Under the pieces are notes generated by a model. That model made no database searches. It was not told the origin of the DNA and saw only the letters and a program-made list of their open reading frames with translations. Both the position numbers and the translations under genes were made by a program. Below are positions 13,530 to 24,844 of a stretch of DNA of 64,000 bases, one piece after another. Where the stretch lies: contig LR746270.1 of NCBI GenBank assembly GCA_902729315.2, forward strand, positions 4,590,221-4,654,220, read 5' to 3'. The stretch comes from Spirodela intermedia (taxonomy: Eukaryota > Streptophyta > Magnoliopsida > Alismatales > Araceae). Each line of letters begins with the position of its first letter. Within the stretch, counting starts at the first letter, position 1.

Positions 13530-14252
13530 GTTTGACCGCGCCGACAGTATCGTCGTCCTGTGGCCGCATGGTGCCACGTGGTGTTGAGCAGAGACTGTGA
13601 ACAAGTGTAGCGGGCCCTTGCCTGAAAAGACCCTCGTTTATTTTTTTTGTCATTGACCTCCGCAGAATCGTAGTGGTTTGTTCCCTTACCTGGACAAAGA
13701 TGCGGTGCGACTTTTCGATTAAAAGCGATTGAACGGGGATTTCTCTACGCCACTTCGAGGTCAACGCTTGAGGCTACTCTAGCCAGAGATGGGCAATCGT
13801 TAAGTGGGTGGGCCAAGCCCAGCCCAGTTCGGCTGAGTCTGTCCTTCGTTAGGTTTGGACGGGTTGGGCCGGGCTGGGTTTGGACTCGGGATGTTGGGCT
13901 GGTCTATTGCTCATGGACGTGGGCCCATCGTATCGAGTGGGCCCCACTCTCGTGGCCGCCCCTGGGCTCGTTGTGATTTGGTGGTGCTCCGAAACCCTAG
14001 CAGCCTCGGAAGGCTTTCGCATCGCCCTCCTCTATAAAACGCTCCTCGCCGCTGGCGGATTGTCCTCTTCCTGCTAAGCGAGGTGCCACTCAGAATCCTA
14101 ATCCGTCTCCGGTCCTCGCACCGCTGGTAATGTCTATCATCTCTGTTTGCGTCGTCTGCAGATCCGTTTCTTTTTCGATTCAGATGTGTTGATTTCTTTT
14201 TTGGTGATTATTTTCCTCTGTTCCCTCCCTAGATTGAGCACCCTTCGTCGCC
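13530..14252 (+). promoter_or_regulatory. Promoter and leader of the P1 ribosomal protein gene
   Basis: The stretch 13800-13960 has many TGGGCC/GGCCCA-like site II motifs in both orientations. A telo box (AAACCCTAG) lies at 13992-14000 and a TATA box (TATAAAA) at 14033-14039. Site II plus telo box is the known promoter signature of plant ribosomal protein genes. A GTAATG donor near 14127 and the pyrimidine-rich acceptor CCCTCCCTAG near 14232 suggest a leader intron of about 105 bases ending 20 bases before the start codon. Confidence 0.7.
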
Positions 14253-14907
14253 ATGTCTGTCGGAGAGCTGGCTTGCACCTATGCCGCTTTGATTCTCCAC
14301 GATGACAGCATCTCCATCACGGTATTCTATCGGCTTTGATGTGTTCCTTATTTGAGTCCCTCGCTTGATACTGTCTCTTGTCTTCTTCTTATTTTTGAGA
14401 CAAATGAAGCCAGATGGAGGCAAACTTTGAAAATTCGATTATCTGATCAGTTAATCTTCTGTTGCAGGCTGAGAAGATTGCCACGTTGGTGAAGGCTGCG
14501 AATGTTAAAGTGGACTCGTACTGGCCTTCCCTATTCGCAAAGTTACTAGAGAAGAGGAGCGTCGATGATCTCATCTTGAACGTTGGATCTGGTTAGCTGC
14601 TTATATTTTAACGTCCACATTTCTCCATTTTGTTATTTCTGCCTGCAGTTATGTTACTTGGTCGACCTCGTTTCTGTAGGTGGAGGTGGTGCTCCTGTCG
14701 CGGTTGCGGCTACGGCCGGAGGTGGTGCCGCCGCAGCTGCCCCAGCCCCGGTGGAGGAAAAGAAGGTTGGGATGCTTTTGACACACCAACTACGTCCTCT
14801 CATCGTATATTTTTTTTTTCTTCACTTAACTTTTCTGATACTTTGTTCCACAGGAAGAGCCAAAAGAGGAGAGTGACGACGACATGGGATTCAGCTTGTT
14901 TGACTAG
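14253..14907 (+). CDS. RPP1: 60S acidic ribosomal protein P1
   Basis: Ribosomal stalk protein that pairs with P2 on P0 and helps recruit translational GTPases. Four exons (14253-14321, 14468-14591, 14680-14765, 14854-14907) give 110 residues, the normal family length. The N-terminal helical dimerisation domain is intact (starts [15 protein letters not shown]). It is followed by the Ala/Gly/Pro-rich hinge, and the universal acidic tail ends [11 protein letters not shown], which binds elongation factors and carries the phosphorylatable serine. P1 rather than P2 is indicated by the N-terminal sequence and the [10 protein letters not shown] segment. The promoter has a telo box and site II motifs, as expected for coordinated ribosomal protein expression. 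Confidence 0.97.
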
Positions 14908-15429
14908 GATTGTGTTTAGGTGGTGCGATCCAATCTTTAGAAGTCGCAGAGCTAATTTGTGCTTTCTGAGAAGTCGTTACTAGAGATGTATGTTTTATCA
15001 TTAGCTGAAAATGACTTGGTATTAATCGATGGTAATGCTGATTTTTTGAGGTCAACAGTATATTCGCCGCATGTTATCTATCATACTGGTGCTTTGGCAT
15101 CAATATTCACTGCTAACATATGAATTATACTGGACTCTAGAGATATGGCGCATCATCACCAGTTTACAATGACATACTCCGATTGTAGATGACTTCCCTC
15201 GTCAGCAGATGGCTTGAAACTTTGCTCCACCATTTTCTCTCTTTATTAATGTCTTCATAATGCTTGAAGCTTGCTCCACACTTCTGTGTATACATACCCA
15301 CACTTCTAGGGTTCTCTCTCTCTCTCTCTCGCGTCGTAGACTATTGTTGATATCTCATTTCCATTCGAGCATGTGTTTTATATCAGGATGTTACTAGTAT
15401 CATCAATGGATGTGTGGTGGAGCATCATA
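14908..15429. other. 3' flank of RPP1; no gene seen
   Basis: AT-rich sequence without a supported gene. A short CT run lies at about 15316-15331. Probably RPP1 3' untranslated region and intergenic DNA. Confidence 0.5.
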
Positions 15430-16370
15430 CAATGCCCTACCTTCTTCTCCCCACATTGGGATCCACATTGAGAACGTTGACCTGGTTTCGCCAGGCAGGT
15501 TCGGACCAAAGATGAAGGCATTGCAAGAATTCAGCCAATCGGATGCGCCGAATTCATTCATCTGTCACGACATCACTAGAGGTGGGTCGATATCTATCTC
15601 TAATAGAAGATCACCTTGACCTCACCCTTTAATCGAGTCTGGTGGAGAGTCGTCACAGTTCTCGTTATCTAATCGCAGACGACCCGTCCTCTGCTGAGCC
15701 TCAGCTTCTGTTTTATTTAGTTCTGGTGATTTTGATCCTTTGGTCCACATGTTCCTTCGAGCTTTCCACTGGATAGGTTCATCCGTGACGCCAAACTGTG
15801 TAGTTAATGAGCCTCTTCAATTCGTTCCGCCGTGAACATATGGCTAAATCTCTGTGGATCCCCAACCTCCTTTCTTTCCCGAAAATGCAGAGCCCCTCGT
15901 TCCATTTCACTCCAAAGCTCCTGCAGTCGCAAGAGCTCGATCTCTCATGATGCGTTAATCGGCACAGTCAATTTGGAAATGCTCCGAAAAGGCAGGGGAT
16001 TTCTAAATAAGCATCTGAAAACTGAGTGCTCGTTCATACACTACGTGTAGAATTCCTCACAGTCAACCGCGACAATCCCCACCATCATAGTTGAGGGGCA
16101 AGACAATTCCTCCAGCGGCCAATCAGATGCCTGCTCTTGGAGCTTAACCAGGTGAGCGACCGACGCCATTGCCGAAAGGTTAACTCCCCAAGACACCGAG
16201 TTCATCGGAAGAAGCCCACGGGATCTCCTTCTGCTCATGAGAGATTCACATCTTCGAGAAGACGGAGTGTTGGAGAGAGAACCCAGTAGGGTCTTCCGCT
16301 TCTGAGCAGCACTTTTCTCCCCCGCTCGAGGATGGGCTTCGTCGGCGACTGTGTGTGGTTAAGCTAATCC
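15430..16370 (-). pseudogene. Unassigned coding-like exons, possible gene or pseudogene
   Basis: Three stretches on the minus strand read as open, protein-like sequence. The first (about 16345-16041) opens after an ACACAG acceptor-like site and encodes a basic segment including KRKTLLGSLSNTPSSRR, then a hydrophobic and helical part (SVAHLVKLQEQASDWPLEEL). The second (about 15940-15827) follows a CTGCAG acceptor and encodes an acidic/basic helix (ELWSEMERGALHFRERKE) before a TAA. The third (about 15815-15630) follows an ACACAG and contains EPIQWKARRNMWTKGSK. A further open stretch near 15545-15435 encodes tryptophan-rich sequence (SDWLNSCNAFIFGPNLPGE). The phases of these pieces do not join into one clean frame and I do not recognise the family. 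It may be a decayed gene or one with exons I failed to place. Confidence 0.3.
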
Positions 16371-16452
16371 CTGCAACACGGAGCCAAAATCAGGGGATAT
16401 CATGGCAAACCTCAGGAAGTTGACGCCTAGGGTTTGTGGAGCAATCCATGGA

Positions 16453-16454
<2 letters not shown>

Positions 16455-16489
<35 letters not shown>
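16455..16489. repeat. GA microsatellite
   Basis: A (GA)n run of about 35 bases immediately upstream, on the minus strand, of the unassigned coding-like region. Confidence 0.9.
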
Positions 16490-16491
<2 letters not shown>

Positions 16492-18977
16492 TGCCCTCCT
16501 CATTGTCCAGGTTATGCACTGATCATATGCTACCCTAGGATGATGCCAAGATCCGTGACTAAAAGAGGAAGCAAATCGTCCAGTTCTTTCGGTTGATAAC
16601 TCTACTTGCTATTCATTTATATAATGTATATAGATAAATCTATATTTCCTACCTAGTTTGAGGGGCCAGCTGGCGTGTCGGGGATTTACCCGAATCCCCT
16701 GCATTCTTCTATTCTGAAGGTCTGTCCCTGAAAAGGAGGAACTTCTGCCCTGGCATCCCTATAAATAGCATACTATGCTGAATGTCACTGATTTCTAGCT
16801 GGGATCAGATTCGGAACTCGGCAGGGTCAACACAACTCAAAATCTATGAAACGTCAAATATCGACTAGGGCTGTTTCTGTTGACTTCCAATGTGAAACTA
16901 AAGTCAATTCAATCATCGAGGGCTTCAGTACGGCATCCATCAGCCAAAGAAAACCTACACATTGGAACAAACCTCGCCCATACTACTGCCCAAGCTACAC
17001 TCTCTCTTTCAGTGATAGTCTCCCAGTTCTTTTAAAGTTATCTGGGATCACGACCAACCTGGCTTATGAAACCCGACATGGATCAAATCCGAACCGGCCA
17101 AGCCCCACCATGCTCCACAATCGGATATCAGTGATAAGTGAAGGCTGTATGAGAGATACACAACCATGGTCTTACACTTAAGCCCCATTTGTGCCTGTGT
17201 AGAGAAGATAGGCAACTATCCTCAGGAATAAAAAGGAAGAAAATGTCAACGACGGCTAAGAAACAACTTCGCGTATCACTCACTGTTTCACAGTAACTTA
17301 GGGAACCTAGATAGCCAAGCAATGCTGCCTTAAAAGGGTTCTCTGAACGACAACAGATTTGACTTTAGAAATCATGATCCAGGGACTTTATTAGTATTAG
17401 ACTACCATCATGTTTCTCCTTGCACGCCCTTTTAACAAGCCCCATGTTATCCTCAACTCGCTCCAATCTTCTAGATGATTTCGGCTATGCATTCCGAGGT
17501 AATAATATCAAAAACTTGAGGAGTTAGTAATCGCGGGGGCATCATATTTCTGCTAGAACTTACTTTTCAATCAATCCTCATGATGCAGACTCTTTCATTC
17601 TTGGATCACTCTTTCCATTTTCGTCTTTGGTACCTTTTTTAAAAACAGGTGACGCCGTTGACTGAGGAAATCAGTCACAGATTCAGCGCAACCTTGAGTG
17701 TTAACCAGGCTTCCCTTGTCCTCACCGCGTTGACCTCACATCATATTCCAACAACCAGCTCTTTCACCCCTTTTTTCCATTCTCCAGTAAGAAGATTGTG
17801 AAACTTCGGTGGTGAAGTTATTAAAGACTATATCTGAATTAAATTAAGAAAAAAATATCATCCAATAATCTTTTCTTCCTCATGTTTTTTGGTCAAGATG
17901 GACAGCCCTCTGGTGCCATCTATCAGTCATATCACAGATGCAAAGATCAAATTTTGTTAAGGTATGAAGAAAATCATTAAAGAGGATGATGACAAGTCAG
18001 GAGCTTAAATGAATTGCGGAAAAAACTGGGGTCAAACACAAGATGATATGGTAATATAAGATCAGCACAATGGTAAGCTAGGCACTCAAGGAAACAGAAC
18101 GCTGCATTTTATTACCAAGTAGATCAACTCAATATATTTAAAAATTTAACAACATTTGGTATGTCTAAACAAAGATATTGTCATGCCCTCCAGAACTTTC
18201 AAGAAATCAATACTCAGACTGAATCACGTCAACTTTGAGAGGCTACAGATGGCTTAGAACAAATATTAAAGCTCTGGGCCAAAGAGAAATTGTGTGTATG
18301 GCCTCACCCCCACACGAACATCCAAAGACGAGCGTCTAGATGAAAAGATTTGAAGTTGGAGAAACTTCAAGGCACTACTGACAAACTAAAATAAATTTAA
18401 GAAAGCAGTTGCACGCTTATTTATATGGCAATGGCTCTACATTTCAGAGACAAGGAGAGACAAGTTAATAAAGGAATTTTAGTTACAACTACATGTCAGT
18501 TTTAAGTGTTGATGCTGCACTAGTTTTAAAAATTCTGAGATCTGGAGTTTTATCTAGTCAACTCGGGATTTATCCAATAGGTAAGTTTTTTTACATATTT
18601 TATTGAACCTGCTGACACCTAAACAGAGAAAGAATCCGATTCATTACCATTCTCTTTCACACAATTTAAAACTTTTATTGGCAACTGAATGTAGAGTTTG
18701 TCCAGTCCATACAATTCTACTAGTATCCTAGTTATTATTCTATCCTGTTGAACACTCATTACATGATTTAGGAGCCACGTTAAAAGTGGCTACATTGGAG
18801 GATATATGTGAGCAGAGATGAGCCACCTTATCCATTTTGCCCGGGATTTGGTTCTTCCCTACACTCTCCATTATGTATTTAAATATACACATAAAAGTAA
18901 TCCATGCAATTTGACTCGATATACAAACAGCAAGCAAGATGAATAAATAAAAACCGAAGGCAACAGCAGAGAAAAGC
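16490..18977. other. Intergenic region; no gene seen
   Basis: About 2.5 kb with no open frame that looks like a protein gene. The part at 16800-17180 is moderately GC-rich and contains phrases such as AATCCGAACCGG that could be transposon debris, but I could not assign a family. The part at about 17800-18977 is A/T-rich and probably includes the PRP17 3' untranslated region. Confidence 0.45.
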
Positions 18978-20774
18978 TTACCAGAACTTAATCATGCCAT
19001 CCCAGCCACATGTTGCAACTTTACTCTGCTCCAGTGGATGCCACTCGCAGCCGATGCACACACTCTCATGGCATTTCATGGTTCTGAACACCTTGCAACT
19101 TTTCCAGTCCCAGAACCAGCACTTTCCCTCCCCATCTCCTGACATGACAAACCGTCCATCGGGTGAGAAATTGACCTGGCAAGCATACCCTGAAACTATA
19201 TGGCCAGCGAATCTTTTCTTCTTGTTCAGCTGAAACCTCTCCTTTGTACTGTAAATAAGTATTTGGTTGTCCAAGCTCTGTGCTGCCAACCAATTTGAGT
19301 TGGGGTGGAGAGTGATCGAAGGCATGGAATGCATGTGCGGCTCGCTGATGTACTTTATAACCACTGGAATTCCAAACTCCCATACGCGTAGGGACTTGTC
19401 ATCACTCGAGGTCACAAACCTTCGGTTGTTATCAACAAAGGTGATCGTATTCACCGCTCCCAGGTGCTGATCATACTCTTGGGTGATCTGTCCCGTGTTC
19501 ATATCCCACTGAACGATCTTCTTATCACTCATGCCCGCTAAGAGAATGTTCTGCTTGTCTTCATCAGGGTTCAGCTTTACCACATAAGGAATCTTGCCCG
19601 TGGAAAAGGTTGAGATCACTTTACCAGTCTCGGTGTCCCAGTACTTGATGTTCTTATCATAACCTGCGCTCAGAAACTTCGATCCGTCGTTGGAGAAGGA
19701 GATGTCACGAACTGCCTTTGCGTGTCCCATGTAGGTCCTCATACACTTGCGGGAATTGAACACATCCCAGATCTTGACCTTGGAGTCCATTCCAGCAGAG
19801 AGAATCAAGTGCCCATTCCTTGGAAAGAAGCGAATTGCAGCAACTCCTTTCGTGTGGCCACTCCAGGTGTGAATCAGCCGCTTAGGTATATAGCAATGGT
19901 CGTTGGTCGCCTTGACATCCTTCGGTGGAGCAATCCACGATCGGCCCTGGTAATCGCGCTCCTCTTTCCCATGGAATGTGCTCTTGTCGACGTGGTGCTC
20001 CCCCTTCTCCCTCCCCTCGGCTCCCTTCTCCTTCTCGGCCTTCTTCTGCGCGTACTCCTCTGCGTACTTCTTCTGCTCCTCCGTGAGTTCCACCTGAATC
20101 CCTTCCTTCTTCCCCGCCCACGGACTCTTCCGATTCTTCAGGAGCCACTCCTCCGAGGCAGGGTTATCAGCATCCAGCCCCGCGGCGCCTTCTTCTCCCT
20201 CCCCTTCCCTGTCGACCTTCTTGAGCTCAAGCTTTCGACGCTTCTGCTCCTGCTGCGGGATATTGTACACAGAGAGGGCGTTGTTCTGCTCGAGTGTCTC
20301 GAGATCACCGACCACGGACTGGCCCGACGGATCCGTGGCATAACCTAGCTTCTGGAATGTGTTGTACTGCTCGTCGAACAGGAAGGGCTCGATGGCGGCA
20401 TCCTCTACGCATCCCAGCTTGTGATTGCGAAGCCCCTGTGGGATGCCGTCCTTCGCGTAAGGGTGGGCGGGGCCGTAGATCGGAGCCCACAGCTGCTCGT
20501 AGGTAGGATTGAAGGGGACGACGTGCTGTGACGGATCTATGGGCCGCTGCGAGGCCAGTTTGGCCCCTGCCTGAACAAGAGCCAGGGCGGTATCGTCCAC
20601 CTTCGGGGCGGCGGACTTCTTCGGGAGCGACAAGCGGGGAGAAGACTCCGGAGACGACGACGATGAAGGCGGGGATCGCTCCCTCGCCGGTGCCTCCTCC
20701 TCCTTCCGATCTCCCCCGCCATCTTCTTCCCCCTCGTCGTCGCTCTTCTCGGCATATCCCCGCAGCAAATCCAT
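18978..20774 (-). CDS. PRP17: Pre-mRNA-processing factor 17 (CDC40/PRP17), WD40 splicing factor
   Basis: Nuclear WD-repeat protein that acts in the second catalytic step of splicing. The frame is a single exon of 598 codons. I chose the internal start at 20774, giving [18 protein letters not shown], because family members begin MDLL. An in-frame ATG 60 bases upstream would add 20 unlikely residues. The N-terminal region (about 1-300) is charged and contains the family segment [17 protein letters not shown] and the [11 protein letters not shown] linker. A seven-bladed WD40 propeller follows from about residue 302 (blade ends such as SKVKIWDVF and [10 protein letters not shown]). The protein stops at GMIKFW, one residue short of the common end IKYWD, and the stop overlaps a GTAAGC donor-like sequence. 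The gene lies divergent from the uncharacterised gene starting at 21309. Confidence 0.96.
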   Translation of the reverse strand: MDLLRGYAEKSDDEGEEDGGGDRKEEEAPARERSPPSSSSSPESSPRLSLPKKSAAPKVDDTALALVQAGAKLASQRPIDPSQHVVPFNPTYEQLWAPIYGPAHPYAKDGIPQGLRNHKLGCVEDAAIEPFLFDEQYNTFQKLGYATDPSGQSVVGDLETLEQNNALSVYNIPQQEQKRRKLELKKVDREGEGEEGAAGLDADNPASEEWLLKNRKSPWAGKKEGIQVELTEEQKKYAEEYAQKKAEKEKGAEGREKGEHHVDKSTFHGKEERDYQGRSWIAPPKDVKATNDHCYIPKRLIHTWSGHTKGVAAIRFFPRNGHLILSAGMDSKVKIWDVFNSRKCMRTYMGHAKAVRDISFSNDGSKFLSAGYDKNIKYWDTETGKVISTFSTGKIPYVVKLNPDEDKQNILLAGMSDKKIVQWDMNTGQITQEYDQHLGAVNTITFVDNNRRFVTSSDDKSLRVWEFGIPVVIKYISEPHMHSMPSITLHPNSNWLAAQSLDNQILIYSTKERFQLNKKKRFAGHIVSGYACQVNFSPDGRFVMSGDGEGKCWFWDWKSCKVFRTMKCHESVCIGCEWHPLEQSKVATCGWDGMIKFW

Positions 20775-21308
20775 GGCCGGACTGAATCGGAAGCAGCACG
20801 AGAGAAAGAACCCTACGCGCCCGTTCCTTCTCATAAATCGACCCCCGGGGCGGACCCAACCGAGTCAGTACGCCGATTCCGGATCGGGCCGGCACGACAC
20901 GGACCAGATATCAATTACCGGCACAATACACTAAATGGGCTGATTCCTGCCTCCCTCCTGGGCTTTGAGATTCTCTGTGAGCCCCACCGGTTATGGATCA
21001 CCGTCGATTATGTACGCGTGTCCAACATCTTAGGTGGAGTGGGGTCTCTCTTTGTTGACCGAAGGGATTAGCGACTTGATAGGCTAAGTCTTCTCTTTCC
21101 CCCCTCCTTCCTCCTTCCGTCCGCCATCTCGTCGTCTTCCTCCCGACGCCGGCACTCCAGCGCCGCCGCCGGCGGTGGCGAATGACGCGTATCCGACGAA
21201 GAGGAGGGAACGGAAAACCTACTTGGCCGGCCCGTCTCCTTCTTCTTCCTCTTCTTCCTGGTGACTGAAATTGAGAGAGGAAGGGGGAAAAGCGCAGAGG
21301 GAGATGCG
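20775..21308. promoter_or_regulatory. Shared promoter of PRP17 (-) and the gene at 21309 (+)
   Basis: 534 bases separate the two start codons. The segment includes TGGGCT/CTGGGC motifs near 20936-20970, consistent with site II elements, and CT-rich leader-like sequence at 21080-21110 and 21235-21260. No coding sequence is supported here, although GC-rich shadows of both genes give open frames. Confidence 0.5.
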
Positions 21309-23074
21309 ATGATGTGCCCTGGGCCCGCCGGGAAGTCCGGCAGGAACTGGCTCGATCGCCTCCGCAGCTCCAAGGGATTCCCACCCATTGGTGCGGGGCT
21401 CGATCTCGATCAGTTTCTCCTGCTTCCCGATCCCAACCCTAGCCATCCTTCTCCTCCTGCTGCTTCTGCTGCTGGTGTTTCTCCTCTTCGTCTTCCCGGT
21501 TTCCCTGAACCAGACGGCGAGAAGCGCCTTCCTCGCCGCCCGCGGCGGCGCGGGGAGGAACCGGGAGTCGCGAAAGAGGAGGGAAGGAAATGGTTCGAAA
21601 TCGTCGGCGGCGCTCTGGCGGAGCTCTTTCACATGGGAGATCCCAGCGAGCTGTGCGATCTCCGAGGCCGCCGGAGCGGTCAGAAGAACCCCCGGAAGCA
21701 GCCGAACCCGAGGATCTTCGTGATCTCCGCCGCTGCCGGCCCCGCCGGTAGCAGCCCCGCCGAAGAAGAGGAAGACAGTGGTGGCCGCCTCCCGGCGGCG
21801 CCACCCGCCGTCGCCGAGAACAGCATCGCGGGGACGAAGACGAGGCGTAGGAGGCCGCCGGCGCCCTGCGGCGGCGCCAACGATTCTTCAGATCTCGCCG
21901 CTTACTCGCGCACCGACGTGACGGTGATCGACACGAGCTCCCCTTCCTGGAAGTCGCAGAAGATCATCTTCAGGAAGGGATCCGTCTGGAGGGTCCGGGA
22001 TAAGAAGTCCTGGAGCGTGAGCAGGAAGAAGAGGAAGCTCGGCGTTGTCAAGAGGTTAGCTTCTGAGAAGGAGCAAGATGAACCCCCCGCCGCAGGGGGG
22101 AGAGAGGTGCTCGTGAAGGATCACCCACCATCGCCCAGCGACGTAAGCTCTCCTGTGCCCCCATTTTTCCTGCATTAACTTGAAGAATCTACGGTTATAT
22201 TAATGTAGACGACTCAGTGGATCATCAGGTTCATTCAGAGACCGATCCTTCAACATTTTTCTTTCTATTTTCGACATCACTCCCCATGGGTCCCTGTTCT
22301 TCATCACATTCCCCTTGGATGATAGAATCGACGCCTTGAAGGTCAAAAAAGCAGAGAAGTACAGGCGTAGAGTGAGATATTCTGATTGTAGATTCATGGG
22401 ATGTGCTGCTTCTGCTGCTCCGGAAAAACAATGTTAGGGCTCGAAATGTGCTGAATTGAAAATCAAATACATGGGCTTGGATCTTCCAAATGGGGGCTAT
22501 GAAGGCCCAAAGATGTTGAAGGGTGAAAGTCTCGAGCGCTGCTTAAATCAGTGCTGAACGGCGAACTGAATCAATCAGAAACTGTGCCATTTTTTTCTCA
22601 GCAGGGGTGGGAATGGAAAGCATGGGGGGACCTCTGATTCGTTGACTTGGATTGATCTAAGGAGAAATGGAGCAACACAGAACGATTTGGGCTTAATAGA
22701 CTGATATAATGTGTGGTGTTCACTTTCCTCTTTGAGCAAACCCGTTGGCCGGCGACTGAATCATAAGTCAAAACAATTTGTTTTCTTCTCGTCGATTTTC
22801 CCCCGAGCCCAGCAAGTCAACGATCTGTGAGACCCAATTCTTAACCATTTGTTATGTGCAGGATAAAACATATCTGGGCGAGGATGCCTCTTCTAGTCAG
22901 AACTCACGCCATGGAAGAAGGCAAGTTTGCTGTAAGCTTCATTTCCATGTCTATGGTTTTCCCCTTCTGTGCTGTAACCTGCATGGTCTTCTTCCAGGGT
23001 GCACTTCCCCAGGTCATATCGCCGGTCGACTGCCTTGGATTCTTCTTCCCCCCGCCTCTGAGCTGTCTTCCTAA
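21309..23074 (+). CDS. Uncharacterised plant protein with NWLDRLRSSKGFP motif
   Basis: Function unknown. The first exon (21309-22142) starts MMCPGPAGKSGRNWLDRLRSS. It encodes two patches I believe recur in a plant-specific family: the N-terminal NWLDRLRSSKGFP block (about residues 12-24) and a later VTVIDTSSPSWKSQKIIFRK block (about 222-241). Between them is a low-complexity Pro/Ala/Glu region with a WFEIVGGALAELFHMG helix. A basic patch SRKKRKLG may be a nuclear signal. The exon ends at a GTAAGC donor. A candidate continuation starts at 22862 after a TGTGCAG acceptor and stays in frame to a stop at 23074, with or without a further 66-base intron (22932-22997), giving 326 or 348 residues. The 3' part has unusual composition (Cys/His/Leu-rich) and could be wrong. 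Confidence 0.6.
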
Positions 23075-23599
23075 ATGGGTCTCGAGGCCTGTAGAGGCTC
23101 ACTGAAGAGGGGATGGGCCAATTGGCTCTGCTGCAGTCTCTGCCGTGGACGATTGTTTTCAAGATTTAACAATCAGTTCCCCTGGTCACTGCATCTCCCC
23201 TGAAAGGAAATTCGAGCTTCAGCTTTGATAGCTGCTTGCCTCTGCATTAAACAGTTGATGTATCATTGGCGGTCGATCCTCCCTCCCCCTTCTGATTCGT
23301 AGAAATCTTGAAGGATCCAGGAAGCCTACAACTTGGTATGTTTCTGAGATGAAGATCCTGAATCTTGATGTTTGCTGCAGATTCCATGTGACTGCAGGCA
23401 ATTGATCGGACATCTTCAGACGAGTGTGGGTTGAATCTGAACTGATCTTCCAACCCCGTTGTGGAGGGCCATTCTGCTCCCCGACTGCGTTCCTTCCTCG
23501 CGTTGTTCTTCCATGTAACGGTTTCCTCAAAGAGATAGCGGCGCAGACGACAGTGGAAAGGAAGAAGAAGCACTCGAGTACACACTGAGCTCTGCTTCC

Positions 23600-23977
23600 T
23601 TGAGATGGGGCAGGAGTAGAGATAAACGCGAAGGGAAAGAGACGGGGCGGGGGGAGATCCGGAGAAATCCAGATCTGAGCCACGAATCGCCGAGAAACTT
23701 CCAGAAAAGAATCAAGAGCCGGAGCGATTCGAAACCAATCTTCATGTTTTCGAAGAGCAACTCCCAGAATCGGCGGACGGGAAATGCTAAAAAATCTGAC
23801 GCCGGAGATGGCGAGAAACCGGAATCAAGTTCATCGAAGGGAAGGCTTCCGGAAGACAACTCCATGCCGGAGCTGCTGCTGCAAGTCCTCCGATTCAAGG
23901 AACCTCGGAAGGATTCGGAGACGAACCTCCGGACGATGGATACAAAGCCAGGTTCCGTGGATCTCCATGATCTCTAG
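23600..23977 (+). CDS. Small hypothetical protein, uncertain
   Basis: An open frame of 125 codons rich in R/K/S/E; an internal start at 23744 would give MFSKSNSQNRRTG. It has no domain I recognise and no signal peptide or membrane segment. A second, overlapping open frame continues to about 24269. GC-rich composition relative to the A/T-rich DNA that follows is the only argument for coding. The opposite strand is also open for much of this length, so the strand is not certain. Confidence 0.2.
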   Translation: MRWGRSRDKREGKETGRGEIRRNPDLSHESPRNFQKRIKSRSDSKPIFMFSKSNSQNRRTGNAKKSDAGDGEKPESSSSKGRLPEDNSMPELLLQVLRFKEPRKDSETNLRTMDTKPGSVDLHDL

Positions 23978-24269
23978 GCAGAACTATCAGAGGACAAAAT
24001 CTGCAGTCGACAGGTTATCGAGTTCGGCGCATCTCCATGCTGCCAAAGAGGAGCAGAGGTTCCAGAACAGATTCAACGAATCTGGAAAGAAACTTTACCG
24101 ACTGTCCAGCGTTCAATGCCCCCGAGTCTGCGCTTCGACCTGTTCCATTGGCAGGAAGCAGCGGCTGGCTGATTCGTCGCAAAACCAGGCGACCGCTCTT
24201 TTGTCCCGCCTCTCAAGCAGAGGGAGACACGCATTTCCAGAAAACGTGTTCAATGAGAAACGTTACTAA

Positions 24270-24790
24270 TTATTCGTAAATAAAAAATCAGATATATTAA
24301 TTTTCAGAATATTCTGAATATTTAAAATTATAATAATAATTGGTTTTCTTGAGTATGCTTTACTTTTATATATAAATATATCAGTCGAATGAATTTATTT
24401 TTTTATTTTTTTACCTTTTTTGTTGACTGAACTGTTTTAAACACTTCTAAGCATCATAAATTGTAAAAAACCTAAATTCAGTTTATTTTCTGAATATAAA
24501 TAATTTTGATATCAGTTAGTTTATATTTGATTACATCTAATCACAGCAGATCGCCGCGGGGCGCTTCGAGGATTAGCAACCTGTGAGGAGCTCCACGGGA
24601 AGGAGGCCCCCATCACCGGAAACCGCCGCGGAGAGGAAGAAGAGGGGAGAGGGGATCGATGAACTCACCACGACAGAAGAGAGGGACTCAATAGGATCTG
24701 AAGAATAAAATATAATGGTATTATGACAAAAAAAATATCTCTACAGAAGATGCGTGATCAGCAGTTCCTTTTTTTTTTTTCTTGGATCAG
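24270..24790. other. AT-rich intergenic spacer
   Basis: Strongly A/T-rich from 24270 to 24540 with several short palindromes, for example AGAATATTCT at about 24306-24315. No gene seen. It separates the GC-rich block at 23.6-24.2 kb from the small-protein pair. Confidence 0.5.
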
Positions 24791-24844
24791 CAGATCAGAA
24801 GGACGGATCCTCATGAGGACGGCCGGAGGAGGGAGATGGCGGCA

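Noticed and set aside
19722-20348. Long open frame of 208 codons on the plus strand
   Set aside because: Lies exactly antisense to PRP17 coding sequence; Leu/Arg-rich composition is the shadow of a GC-rich gene.
20775-20834. Upstream ATG of PRP17 adding 20 residues
   Set aside because: The added residues have no family counterpart; PRP17 proteins begin MDLL.
21219-21880. Several overlapping minus-strand frames opposite the NWLDRLRSSKGFP gene
   Set aside because: The plus frame carries conserved blocks; the minus frames are Arg/Gly/Pro-rich with no domain.
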